Part shown: positions 47,201 to 58,400 of the stretch, in pieces
Layout: each line of letters begins with the position of its first letter
How positions within the stretch are numbered: position 1 is the stretch's first letter
NCBI RefSeq assembly: GCF_026151205.1
Contig: NC_087072.1
Span: 1,321,375-1,385,374, forward strand
From: Bolinopsis microptera
Taxonomy: Eukaryota; Ctenophora; Tentaculata; Lobata; Bolinopsidae
Length of the DNA: 64,000 nucleotides
Reading direction: 5' to 3'
Translations under genes and position numbers: made by a program
The notes under the pieces: model-generated
The model's input: only the letters and a program-made list of their open reading frames with translations
What the model was told of the DNA's origin: nothing
Databases searched by the model: none

Positions 47201-50200
47201 TTGGAACAGGAGAGAACATCATCCCCTCAATACATGTCCAGGATCTCAGTAACATTGTTACCTCTGTTGCAGATGCTAAACCCAAAACTCGTTATATTGT
47301 AGCTGTTGATGATTCGATGAACTCTATGACTGATATTATCACTGTAAGTCGCGCTCATTTGCACGGTTCTACTGATATTACTAGCTTATGATATACATGG
47401 AACATTAACAGTTCCGGCCTTTGGAACACCAGCATTTTCATCGGATAGAGTTAATAGAAACCTTGCGTGTCAAAACTATAAATTTTAGCAAAACTAATTC
47501 ATGAAGAAAACATAATGAAACCTTTGACAGTGTATAAGCAAGAACCTGGGGACGGGAAACGTGATGAACATAACCCGAGAAGAAGCGCTTCTAATCCCGG
47601 AGATTAGTCAGAGAGTGTTTGATATTCTCTCTGTCAACTTAAGAATGGAGGGTACCTGGATTAAAGAGGGGGCAAAGTTTGAGTGGGTATCAGAGGTAAG
47701 CTAACTGGTTAAAGAGAAATTGTAAAAAGTGTGATTAATAAATTGCCGAGTTTAGGTTTTAAAGTGGGATTGTTCGGAGTTCACTAGTATTCATACGTAT
47801 TTCAGACAGGAATCCTTGAGAATATAACAACAGTTGTAGACGAGTACAAGAGATCACGAGGACTTCTGCCAATAAGACTGTGTGTAATGGGACCACCAGC
47901 TGCAGGGAAGTCTCTGATAGCCTCCCAGCTCTGCCAACACTACAAACTGCATCACCTCAAGATAGCTGACGTTATACAGCAATCCATAGAAAAGCTGGTT
48001 AGTGTGCCTACATTCATATAGCTGGGTGTTTAAACTTATAGGTCCCAACCACTGCATGACTGCAGGGTTAAACATTTCATATCAGCAGTAACTAGACAAG
48101 TTTACTGTAATGAAAAACGGCCAGTTCTGGCGTCTGGACTTGCAATCAGCTTACACAACATATAACATTAATGCCCTCAGAAAAACATCACGCTAGCTCA
48201 TGTAGGTATACTGGTAGCCAGTTGTGTACAGTAAAACCCCGATTTACCGCGAAGTTTGGGGGAAAGAAACAACCGCGGTAAATCGGGGTTCGCAGTAATT
48301 TGGAGGTTTTGATTGTTCACATTGTGCATGTTAAGCCCAATTAAATTTGGGAAAAGGAAATAGCCGTGGTAAATTGTGGTTTACGGCAAATCTGGGCACT
48401 GTAAATCGGGGTTTTACTGTAGTTCATCGTGATGTAAAATGTATGGAAGCAGTCGTGGAAACTTGTAGTGCAAGCACTGTGCACTGTGCTGTACGAATAG
48501 TGAATACCCATGTAACATTGTACCCTGTTCAGGAGAAGCAGGCAGCTAGAGCGGAGTCTGAGGAAGGAGAGGAGGATGACGAGTCAGCCCAGCAGGCTCA
48601 GGAGACCCTGGACTTGCTGAACGAGAGTAAACAGGAGAATAATGGTAAGAGTACTGAGGAGTGAGGTCCTACATGGCAGGTTAACTTCCAACACTTTATC
48701 TGGAATTGATTTTATGTGATTTACCTACTTATACTTCACTTTTAGATCGATACGAAGACCAGTACATTATCCAGTTCTTCACGGAGAAGTTGCTTTCTAT
48801 GCCGTGTCAGAACCAAGGTTTTGTGATGGACGGGTTCCCCAAGACCTACAGTCAGGCTAAAGAGCTGTTTGGAAATAAGGAGGAGGCGGAGGACGAGGAC
48901 GCACCCAGATTGGAATTCAACTCTAAAATCATGCCAGGTCAGTTAGAGAGACTATATTATCAAGTAGAGTTTCCAGTTAGGTTTAGTGTTTTCAACTCTA
49001 AGATCATGCCAGGTCAGTTAGAGAGTATATATTATCAAGTAGAGTTTCCAGTTAGGTTTAGTGTTTTCAACTCTAAGATCATGCCAGGTCAGTTAGAGAG
49101 TATATATTATCAAGTAGAGTTTCCAGTTAGGTTTAGTGTTTTCAACTCTAAGATCATGCCAGGTCAGCTAGAGAGAATATATTATCATGTAGAGTTTCCA
49201 GTTAGGTTTAGTGTTTTCAACTCTAAGATCATGCCAGGTCAGTTAGAGAGAATATATTATCATGTAGAGATTCCAGTTAGGTTTAGTGTTTTCAACTCTA
49301 AGATCATGCCAGGTCAGTTAGAGAGACTATATTATCAAGTAGAGTTTCCAGTTAGGTTTAGTGTTTTCAACTCTAAGATCATGCCAGGTCAGTTAGAGAG
49401 ACTATATTATCTTGTAGAGTTTCCAGTTAGGTTTAGTGTTTTCAACTCTAAGATCATGCCTGGTCAGTTAGAGAGACTATATTATCAAGTACAGTTTCCT
49501 GTTAGGTTTAGTGTTTTCAACTCTAAGATCATGCCAGGTCAGTTAGAGAGAATATATTATCAAGTAGAGTTTCCAGTTAGGTTTAGTGTTTTCAACTCTA
49601 AGATCATGCCAGGTCAGTTAGAGAGAATATATTATCAAGTAGAGTTTCCAGTTAGGTTTAGTGTTTTCAACTCTAAGATCATGCCAGGTCAGTTAGAGAG
49701 ACTATATTATCAAGTAGAGTTTCCAGTTAGGTTTAGTGTTTTCAACTCTAAGATCATGCCAGGTCAGTTAGAGAGAATATATTATCAAGTAGAGTTTCCA
49801 GTTAGGTTTAGTGTTTTCAACTCTAAGATCATGCCAGGTCAGTTAGAGAGACTATATTATCAAGTAGAGTTTCCAGTTAGGTTTAGTGTTTTCAACTCTA
49901 AGATCATGCCAGGTCAGTTAGAGAGACTATATTATCAAGTAGAGTTTCCAGTTAGGTTTAGTGTTTTCAACTCTAAGATCATGCCAGGTCAGTTAGAGAG
50001 AATATATAATCAAGTAGAGTTTCCAGTTAGGTTTAGTGTTTTCAACTCTAAGATCATGCCAGGTCAGTTAGAGAGACTATATTATCAAGTAGAGTTTCCA
50101 GTTAGGTTTAGTGTTTTCAACTCTAAGATCATGCCAGGTTAGTTAGAGAGAATATATAATCAAGTAGAGTTTCCAGTTAGGTTTAGTGTTTTCAACTCTA

Positions 50201-52002
50201 AGATCATGCCAGGTCAGTTAGAGAGACTATATTATCAAGTAGAGTTTCCAGTTAGGTTTAGTGTTTTCAACTCTAAGATCATGCCAGGTCAGTTAGAGAG
50301 AATATATTATCAAGTAGAGTTTCCAGTTAGGTTTAGTGTTTTCAACTCTAAGATCATGCCAGGTCAGTTAGAGAGACTATATTATCAAGTAGAGTTTCCA
50401 GTTAGGTTTAGTGTTTTCAACTCTAAGATCATGCCAGGTCAGTTAGAGAGAATATATTATCAAGTAGAGTTTCCAGTTAGGTTTAGTGTTTTCAACTCTA
50501 AGATCATGCCAGGTCAGTTAGAGAGAATATATTATCAAGTAGAGTTTCCAGTTAGGTTTAGTGTTTTCAACTCTAAGATCATGCCAGGTCAGTTAGAGAG
50601 ACTATATTATCAAGTAGAGTTTCCAGTTAGGTTTAGTGTTTTCAACTCTAAGATCATGCCAGGTCAGTTAGAGAGAATATAGTATCAAGTAGAGTTTCCT
50701 GTTAGGTTTAGTGTTTTCAACTCTAAGATCATGCCAGGTCAGTTAGAGAGAATATATTATCAAGTAGAGTTTCCAGTTAGGTTTAGTGTTTTGTTCCTGA
50801 AACCGATCAGCGAAGTATTTTGCTATCTTTTGTAACTAATAAACAAGAGTCTGGTGTTAAAATTAATATTTCAGAGGTGGTAATCTCGCTGGATGCGGAA
50901 GACGACTTCCTGAAAAAGCGAATTATGAACCTGCCGGAATCAGTTGTAGCAGGAACTCACAATACAGAGGACCTGTTCCTAAAGCGACTAGCTGAGTTCA
51001 GGGCCATCAACACAGACGATCAGACTGTGCTGAACTACTTTGACGAGCTCGAGGTTCACCCTGAGCATCTCAATATTGCAGCTGATACTTCCTCTAACAT
51101 GTCCCAGGTTATACACATCACATATAATATGTTACACATAACATAACATACACACATCTTTGTTATAGACAAAGATCGGACGATAGTTTTTTTACTCGAC
51201 AACAAGATTTTTATAGAAATAGAATTCTACAATGATATAATCCATCGATTCTTTCTGGTTTGACAACTGATATCCCAGGTGATGGAGAAAATTGTAAAGA
51301 CTGTTGGTAAGCCCAGGAACTATGGTCCTACTCAAGAAGAGCAGTTAGAACTTGAACGGCTCGGAATGGAAAAGAAAATCAAGAAAGAAGCTCTGGAGAA
51401 GTTGGAACTTCAGAGGAAAGAAGAGGAGGAAAAGAAGGAGACACAACGCAGAAAAGAAGAGTGGGTGAGTGGAAGATCGCGTGTAATCTTTTGTTGGAAT
51501 TGGATGAAGTTGAATATTGCTAGATGCTAAATGTACCTGATTATATAATTGCACATATTATTTCTCAGTTTAAGTTGTGACAAATAAATAGTCACCTGAT
51601 ATGATATTATGTCTCCTGATAGGATATTATCACATCAATGTGCTGTATAGTAGTGACGCTAAATTGTTTCCCAGGCAACCCGTGTAAAAGAGGTGAAGGA
51701 GCAGGAGGAGGAAGTGCTGCAAGCTCAGAGCTACCCTCTGAGAAACTACCTGATGAAGCATGTCATGCCCACTCTTAACCAGGGTCTTATTGAAGTGTGC
51801 AAAGTTAGACCTGAGGACGCTATTGATTACTTGGTAAGTTGGTAGAGCAGTTTTCTAACAGACACCCACTTATTTGTTAAGTTATAGATAAAAAGTACTA
51901 CTATCTTATCTGTACGAGATGATAGAGTAACCTTACTGAATACTGATAACGTATTCCCACCAGGCGGAGTATTTGTTCGAGCACAACCCACAAGTGGATT
52001 GA
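44289..52002 (+). CDS. AK7: Adenylate kinase 7, complete gene (16 coding exons)
   Basis: Coding exons: 44289-44345, 44505-44654, 45515-45623, 45735-45829, 46361-46437, 46542-46575, 46925-47008, 47164-47343, 47531-47695, 47806-47997, 48533-48644, 48746-48937, 50875-51107, 51279-51464, 51675-51833, 51964-52002. All borders are GT-AG and all phases agree, giving about 687 residues (human AK7 about 723). The N-terminal half is the Rossmann/SDR-like domain ([50 protein letters not shown]). Then come the kinase P-loop [11 protein letters not shown] in exon 10, the AMP-site region [15 protein letters not shown] in exon 12, [20 protein letters not shown] in exon 13, a Lys/Glu-rich coiled coil, and a Dpy-30-type C-terminus ([20 protein letters not shown]...[14 protein letters not shown]). 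AK7 acts in motile cilia. A 45-bp array lies in intron 2, a MITE in intron 10 and a 75-bp array in intron 12. Confidence 0.93.
44741..45485. repeat. 45-bp minisatellite in AK7 intron 2
   Basis: About 16.5 copies of a purine-rich 45-bp unit (cores aggaggggaagtagtggtag and atacgactaagaggaggga) fill most of the intron. It ends 29 bp before exon 3. One strand is strongly purine-biased. Long ORFs on both strands (150 and 210 codons) exist only because the unit length is a multiple of three. Confidence 0.95.
48229..48419. mobile_element. Pogo/Tigger-like MITE in AK7 intron 10
   Basis: A 191-bp element has terminal inverted repeats CAGTAAAACCCCGATTTAC (48229-48247) and GTAAATCGGGGTTTTACTG (48401-48419), flanked by TA on both sides. 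This fits the pogo/Tigger branch of Tc1/mariner. Internal half-repeats (ccgcggtaaatcggggttcg, ccgtggtaaattgtggttta) echo the ends. Confidence 0.88.
48938..50792 (+). repeat. 75-bp minisatellite made from the AK7 exon 12 end and donor
   Basis: About 24.7 units of 75 bp directly follow the exon 12 donor. Each unit ends with a copy of the exon end (ttcaactctaagatcatgcc + AG) and the donor GTCAGT, so 24 extra donor-like sites repeat at 75-bp spacing from 49012. One unit has CAG changed to TAG (50140-50142) and another has a stop near 50680. Because 75 is a multiple of three, use of any donor before the first stop keeps the frame and adds 25 residues per unit ([18 protein letters not shown] ...). 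Confidence 0.95.
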
Positions 52003-53567
52003 TGTGTAACTGAGCGACACCACACTGCCGGTTCGGACATTGAGAGAACGGATATATCCTGTCACATTCCTTGGATTCCGGACCTGGAGACCCCAACCTC
52101 CGAACTGGCCGCGGTGGAGCATGAGATACATGTGTGTGCTCCCCGAAGTCGAGACAGTTTAGAAAGAGGACAAGGCGGCCCCATCTCAAGAAACAAATAT
52201 TGGGTGGGGCCGCAGCTCCTTCACTCTAGATGTTGAATAGTATGGTGTCGTTCTTTGCCTTTTTCGAACAATTTACAGGGATCTAGATTTAAAGTAAGAG
52301 GCAGCTCTGGAGTGTCGAGTTAGCTGTCGCTTGAAATATGCTGAGATTTATCTTACATTACACGATCGAATCCAAAATGTATGTAGTATAATTTGTAATT
52401 ACGTAGAGTATTTTATTACGTCAGAAATATTTTTGTTGTAATTAAAGCCTTTCACTGACTAAAGGAAACCAGAAAATTGTTGGCCAAACTTCGTGAAAAC
52501 TAGAAAGGTAGCGCAAAGCTAAGGAGTAAGGGGTAGTTCACATATTACGTACCGGTTACGGAGGGGGAGGTTAACAATTATCCAAAAGGTGAACGACCTC
52601 TAAGAGAGTACGTACTGATCGTGTGCTAAACTAATACCCGCAACCCAGAGTGGGCCCTGGAGATTTCAGTTTGTAAATTTTTGGTCTTTTCGAGAAAATT
52701 TGTACCCAGATACCCCTGGACAATGAACATGGACCGAAGTAGCCATGCAGTTGCAGCTACACGATAAATTGGAATTATAGCCTTGAGGAAACTAATTAAA
52801 ATGTCTGAGTCATGTTGCAAACACTGCCAACCCCTGAGTAATCCTAGAGGTGTCAGATCTCAACCAACTACAAGGATACTTAATAATTGTGTCCCCATTG
52901 CCCCAGGACCTATGTCTACTACTAAAGATCTAGCCTCAGACCATTCAGACCCTGCCTTAGTACCCAGATACCCTGATACCCCTGGACAATTAACATGAAC
53001 CGAAGTAGCCATGCAGTTGCAGCTACATTGGATAAATTGGAATTATAGCCTTGAGGAAACCAATTAAACTGTCTGAGTCATGTTGCAAACACTGCCAACC
53101 CCTGAGTAATCCCTGAGTCATCAGATCTCAACCAACTACAAGGATATTTAATAATTGTGTCCCCATTGACCAAGGACGTACGTCTAGCCTCAGACCATTC
53201 AGACCCGACCATTCAGACCCTACCTATAGCCATCCTTTAACAGTACACGGGACGTGTTAGTCGAATTAACAGAGGAGACATCCTAAACGAAGTATGTGAA
53301 CGGTTGAAATGGAGTAGAATGGGCTTATAAAAGAAACAAAGTCTTGCGGAGGCTTGGTTCGTGGTCCCTAAAATATCTTACTGGGGAATAGGGATCTCAA
53401 TTCTCAGCAGTGGCGTCATGCCACTGATTCTCAGGCTTCTTTACTTTTTACTTGCAGTGTTCATAAAGCAAATATTGGTTGGGGCCGCAGCTCATTCACT
53501 AAATCTGTTGTATAGTGTGGTCTTCAGGTCTTGTTCTTTGCTTTTTTCGAACAATTTACTTTTTTAC
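52003..53567. repeat. Tandem and segmental duplications downstream of AK7
   Basis: No gene is seen. A unit of about 275 bp (cccctggacaat.aacatg..., tgtctgagtcatgttgcaaa) is tandemly duplicated at 52701-52975 and 52976-53220. A segment at 52180-52520 (aaatattgg.tggggccgcag to gaaaactaga) is duplicated at 53465-54180. The second copy is interrupted by a SINE. Confidence 0.8.
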
Positions 53568-53924
53568 GGCCAGGTAGCGCAGTTGGTTAGAACGCCTGTC
53601 TTACAATCGTTAGGTTGCGAGTTCGAAACCCACTGACTGCCTGGTCGTGGGGTGAGCGTCGTCGACGTTCAGCTAAGGATCATGAGTGGTCCATGCAGCC
53701 CCCCGGTCTACTCAGCCGAATACTCGAGAAATCGGGTGTGAGGGTTAAATGAGGAGCTGCACATTGCAGCAAAGTCTCGGACGAAGAAAGTATGGTACAC
53801 ACTACCTTAACCGTCACTGGCCATAAAGATCCTTCGGCTTCCTGTAATTGGCTGGTTGCACTTGTGTAACATTGTGGCTGTTGGAATACACCGAAGTAAA
53901 ATAAGTGTCTAGATTAAAAAAAAA
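53568..53924 (+). mobile_element. tRNA-derived SINE, plus-strand copy with empty-site paralogue
   Basis: The head (53568-53646) has A box TAGCGCAGTTGG (53575-53586) and a B-box-like GAGTTCGAAACC (53619-53630). The body from GTGGGGTGAGCGTCGTCGAC to AAGTAAAATAAGTGT matches the minus copy at 14 kb almost base for base, then a poly(A) run. The paralogous segment at 52260-52290 lacks it (gaacaatttacagggatcta), which fixes the insertion point. Its head differs from that of the other copy. Confidence 0.88.
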
Positions 53925-55258
53925 TGTTAAACAGGGCACAAGATAAAAAGTAAGGCGCAGCCGGCAGCTCTCGAGTATTGAGTAAGCTGTCGCTTTAACA
54001 TGTTGAGATTTATATTACATTACGAGATTGAATCCAAAATGTAGTAGTATGTAATTACGTAGAGTTTGGTGTTACGTCAGAAATATTTTTGTTGTAATTC
54101 AAGCCTTTCACTACTAAAGGAAACCAGAGAATTATTTACCAAACCTCATGAAAACTAGACAGCGCAAAACTGAGAAAGTATTCGCGTGATAATTGAAGTT
54201 TGCATTGATGGATGGCATCCGCGCGTTCCGTAAAATAACACTCATGCGTTCTAGAGCAGTTAATGTTCTAACAGTGTTACTATACAATGAGTTCCTTTCA
54301 TTATGTGAATAAGAACCAGCCCAAATAATTACAGATCAATTATCTTGTTTGGAGAATAAAGCAGTTTAGATTTGAACCATGTTTACAATAAGACGTTTTA
54401 TCGAGTCAATGTGTCACACAGTATTGCATTAACGCAACAAGACATGTCACATGGTATTAGAAGAGATGGAAAATAATTTCCTTGCAATTTTGCAAGAACA
54501 CCTCCTCTTCTAGTTACTGGGGTTGTAAGAGGGTCGACCTTGTACACTCCAGGTCTAATTGATAAATTGGAGCTCATTAATAATATACATCCTTCTAGGA
54601 CTGGAGGTAATTTGATACCACAAATGTAGTGGACAAGAGTATAGAAACTTCGGATTGATTTATAGTTGGGATAAAAAGATACAAAATCTTTTAAACAACA
54701 AAGAATTCTGAAACTAATCTACGAACAGAAACTGCTTCGAATAATTTCATGTTACCGGTCGGTAACAAAGATTGAGGTGCGAAGTGATTGGCTAAAATAA
54801 ACTATAGACTGTAAAACATCGAGTTCTGCACAGACCACAACTAATATCGTAAGGATAAATTGTCGAATAGACATCGCAATTTGAGTATTTTTGGTTTTTG
54901 TATGTGTGTTAATTGGATCAGAGATTCCAGCCGAATACTTACTCATTAGTCATTATGCACATTGCACACATCAATCGATGTTTTACAGTTGTTTACCTAA
55001 AAGTAATCAGTCAACACCGACAGTTGCCCCCACATAAAAGCAAAATCCATTCCGTCAAAAAGTCAAACTTGAACTAAAACGGGAACATCGGTCAGAACAA
55101 TATAACAATGATTAAACAACAGTATTCATTACAACACTATGTACATCTTGCCCCCTCTATCTGTACAATCGTCAAATTTCCCGAAACCTTGTTTCGAACA
55201 TTCCAACACATTCTAGCAAACACTCTTAATAACTCGTGATCTTCTCCCATCTGATCAT
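53925..55258. other. Non-coding stretch
   Basis: It begins with the rest of the segmental duplicate (to about 54180). Beyond that I see no supported gene. Confidence 0.4.
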
Positions 55259-55306
55259 CTGTCACGTGGTGTGATGACGTCACGTGGTGTGATGACGTCA
55301 CGTGAA
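55259..55306. promoter_or_regulatory. Tandem CRE/E-box cluster
   Basis: An 18-bp unit TCACGTGGTGTGATGACG occurs twice, followed by TCACGTG. This gives two TGACGTCA (CRE) palindromes and three CACGTG E-boxes in 48 bp. It lies about 105 bp past the stop of the Hippo kinase gene, so it is either in that 3' UTR or part of an unseen promoter. Binding is inference. Confidence 0.45.
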
Positions 55307-55410
55307 TATCTCGCTACAACTTTATCTACCTTTTAGCTCTCTCTGTACATTCTTCACGTGTCTAGAGTGGCTTCTTCTTCCTTATCTTCTCTTATCCTCT
55401 TCTCTAGTGC

Positions 55411-58400
55411 TCAAGTAGGCTGTCTCTTATCATCCATAGCCTTCAGAATAGGCTGTCGTTTAGCCTGATATCTCTGTCTTAGGGCTGATATCTCTTGTTC
55501 CATTTGATGGTCCAAGGTAACTAACTGCATTCTCAGATCCTCAAGTGACATTTCCTTGAGGAAGTTAAAATCGTTTTTAGGGTGTGGCTCGGGCTGAGGG
55601 CTGGTTTCCTCATCGTCCGGTTTTTCAGGCATAGTAACAGGTTTCCTTACTTGGTAGTGCTTCATGAAGTCAGGTACGTATTCCTGGGTGCCGCTCACTT
55701 TGATTGTACCGGAGTCTGCTATGAACATTGTGTCGTTACTGGCGAAACTGTTCATTGTACCGTTCAGTATCATTGTACCGTCTGAGACTATGGAGCCTGA
55801 ATCCTTGCCTGAAAATAAGGAACAATTAGGAAACAGATCCTAGGAACATACACGCAAATAAGGAACATTTAGGAAACAGATCACAACATACACGCAAAGC
55901 GATTAGACAGGTACGTGGTTTATAATTCATCGTTTAAACCAAATCCCGAAAAAGCAGTGCAATAGATTTGTCAAGTATTTGGGCTCCAAGAAGGAGGGAA
56001 ATAATAGCTATCGACTATCGTCCTCAGAAATTAATCACACAACAATTACATAATTGTATTTACATAGTATTCAGTTATTTACAACGTGGTTTTTACATAT
56101 TATTCACTTGCCTAACGAGCTTATTATCATATAAATTCCTTTCCAGGCACCTTGTAAAAGTAAATGAATAGTGTATAAGTAGAATGTTACTTTTAACTTT
56201 TAAGGATTATGTGTCGCACAGCTGGAAAGACAGCTGTAGTCGCGTGACACGTGATGCCCATATACGGAGTCGTGACATTACACGTGATGCCCATATAAGG
56301 AGACGCGACATTACATGTGATGCCAATATAAGGAGACGCGACATTACATGTGATGCCAATATAAGGAGACGCGACATTACATGTGATGCCAATATAAGGA
56401 GACGCGACATTACATGTGATGCCAATATAAGGAGACGCGACATTACATGTGATGCCAATATAAGGAGACGCGACATTACATGTGATGCCAATATAAGGAG
56501 ACGCGACATTACATGTGATGCCAATATAAGGAGACGCGACATTACATGTGATGCCAATATAAGGAGACGCGACATTACATGTGATGCCAATATAAGGAGA
56601 CGCGACATTACATGTGATGCCAATATAAGGAGACGCGACATTACATGTGATGCCAATATAAGGAGACGCGACATTACATGTGATGCCAATATAAGGAGAC
56701 GCGACATTACATATGATGCCAATATAAGGAGACGCGACATTACATATGATGCCAATATAAGGAGACGCGACATTACATGTGATGCCAATATAAGGAGACG
56801 CGACATTACATATGATGCCAATATAAGGAGACGCGACATTACATGTGATGCCAATATAAGGAGACGCGACATTACATGTGATGCCCATATAAGGAGCAGG
56901 AGGTGACCGGGAATCCCGGTACCGGGATTGGCAATTTTGAGCTATCCCGGTCCCGGTCCCGGTCCCGGTCAACCGGGTCAAGTCACATTTTTCATCCCGG
57001 TCGCGGTCCCGGTCCCGGTCAAATGCTGATTTATGATCCCGGTCCCGGTCCCGGTTAATTCAGGATTCTTGGTCCCGGTCCCGGTCAATCACTCAAATTT
57101 GCTGGGATTTTGACCGGGATCTTTTACATAATTTCATTCACTGTGATTTTACGTTTTTACTTTCATTCATTGTGAATTTCATCTTTAAACAACCTCTGAG
57201 CCAAATAAAACAATGTTTAAAATTGCTAAACAAGTTTAGGTAACTAATATCGTTACATAACTCATAAGTGCAAACTAACATCAAGTTTTCAACTCGGGCT
57301 ACGCCCAATTGTCAATTGGAATTGGAGAATGAAACTGTTGAATAATTTGAGGGATCATTGATTGAGGAATGAGGAATGAGGGTGAACTTGAGTAATCAGT
57401 ACATGAACATTATTGGTGTAGTACAATAGGCCCATGCCCCATATTGACGGTTTCTTTTTAGTTTTTTCTAATTTAATATTCTAGTTATTACTTATTCAAA
57501 TTGTTCAATTATAATGTAAATGAAAGTTGCAGCTTTCAATATGAGAATACCAGTTTTGGTCCCGGTCATCCCGGTCAAATCCCGGTCAAATCCCGGTCAA
57601 ATCCCGGTAAAATTGGATTGTTGGTCCCGGTCCCGGTCCCGGTCCCGGTAAGATAGAAATCCCAGAAATTATTGGTCCCGGTCCCGGTCACGGTAAATTG
57701 ATAATCTCAGTCCCGGTCCCGGTCCCGGTCCCGGTCAAGTCACATTTTGTATCCCGGTCCCGGTCAGGCCTAAAATCATGTCCCGGTCACCTCCTGATAA
57801 GGAGACGTGACATTACACGTGACGTCACGACACACGCTTACATTACACGGATATAATAAACACCACTGTACTTACTACTTACTTACTGTACGTGACACTA
57901 TTATGGGAGTAGTTCATTAGACTTGACTGGCTTGTACAATCTCACTGCTGGTGATAATACCTTATATGGGCATCACGTGTAATACGCAACCAGACTGCAC
58001 AATGATCGCTAATAAAAATCTTGCACAATTTCTGATATTTCTTAGCACATTGTGTAGTATTTTCAGCTCATTTACTTTTGCACGGTTGGAGAAATTTAGC
58101 CCATCATGTCTGTTAACCCAATTTAAACGTTTTACAATTTCTTTGTTCAGTTTACAGGTAATATGTCAAGAAATATTGCAACATCTGCAGAAAGCCTGTA
58201 ATCTAGTTCCTGATAATGTTGCAGAAATTGCGGTGAGTTAAGAAATAGTCGCGTCACAACCGTAAAAGTCGGCTTTTACACGGCTTCAGATAGTAATTAA
58301 CAAATACTGTTTCCTTAAACACACATATTTTCAACAACTAGATTTACACTGTCGTAGACACATAGATCATTATGTTTGTTCATGAAATGTATGTCATCCA

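Noticed and set aside
48706-50142. 478-codon ORF with 25-residue repeats read as one protein
   Set aside because: The first part is real AK7 exon 12, but the repeats follow a good donor and the protein family continues at exon 13. Kept only as a possible alternative-splice product.
53568-53646. A genuine tRNA gene at the 53.6 kb A/B boxes
   Set aside because: The tRNA-like head runs straight into a repeat body shared with the 14 kb copy and ends in poly(A), so it is a SINE head.
54752-54946. 64-codon minus ORF with a hydrophobic segment (RQFILTILVVVCAEL)
   Set aside because: Signal-peptide-like, but no downstream exon, homology or supporting splice context was found.
56184-56981. Three overlapping 220-262 codon ORFs in the 33-bp array
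   Set aside because: Same multiple-of-three artefact in several frames and both strands, inside an intron.
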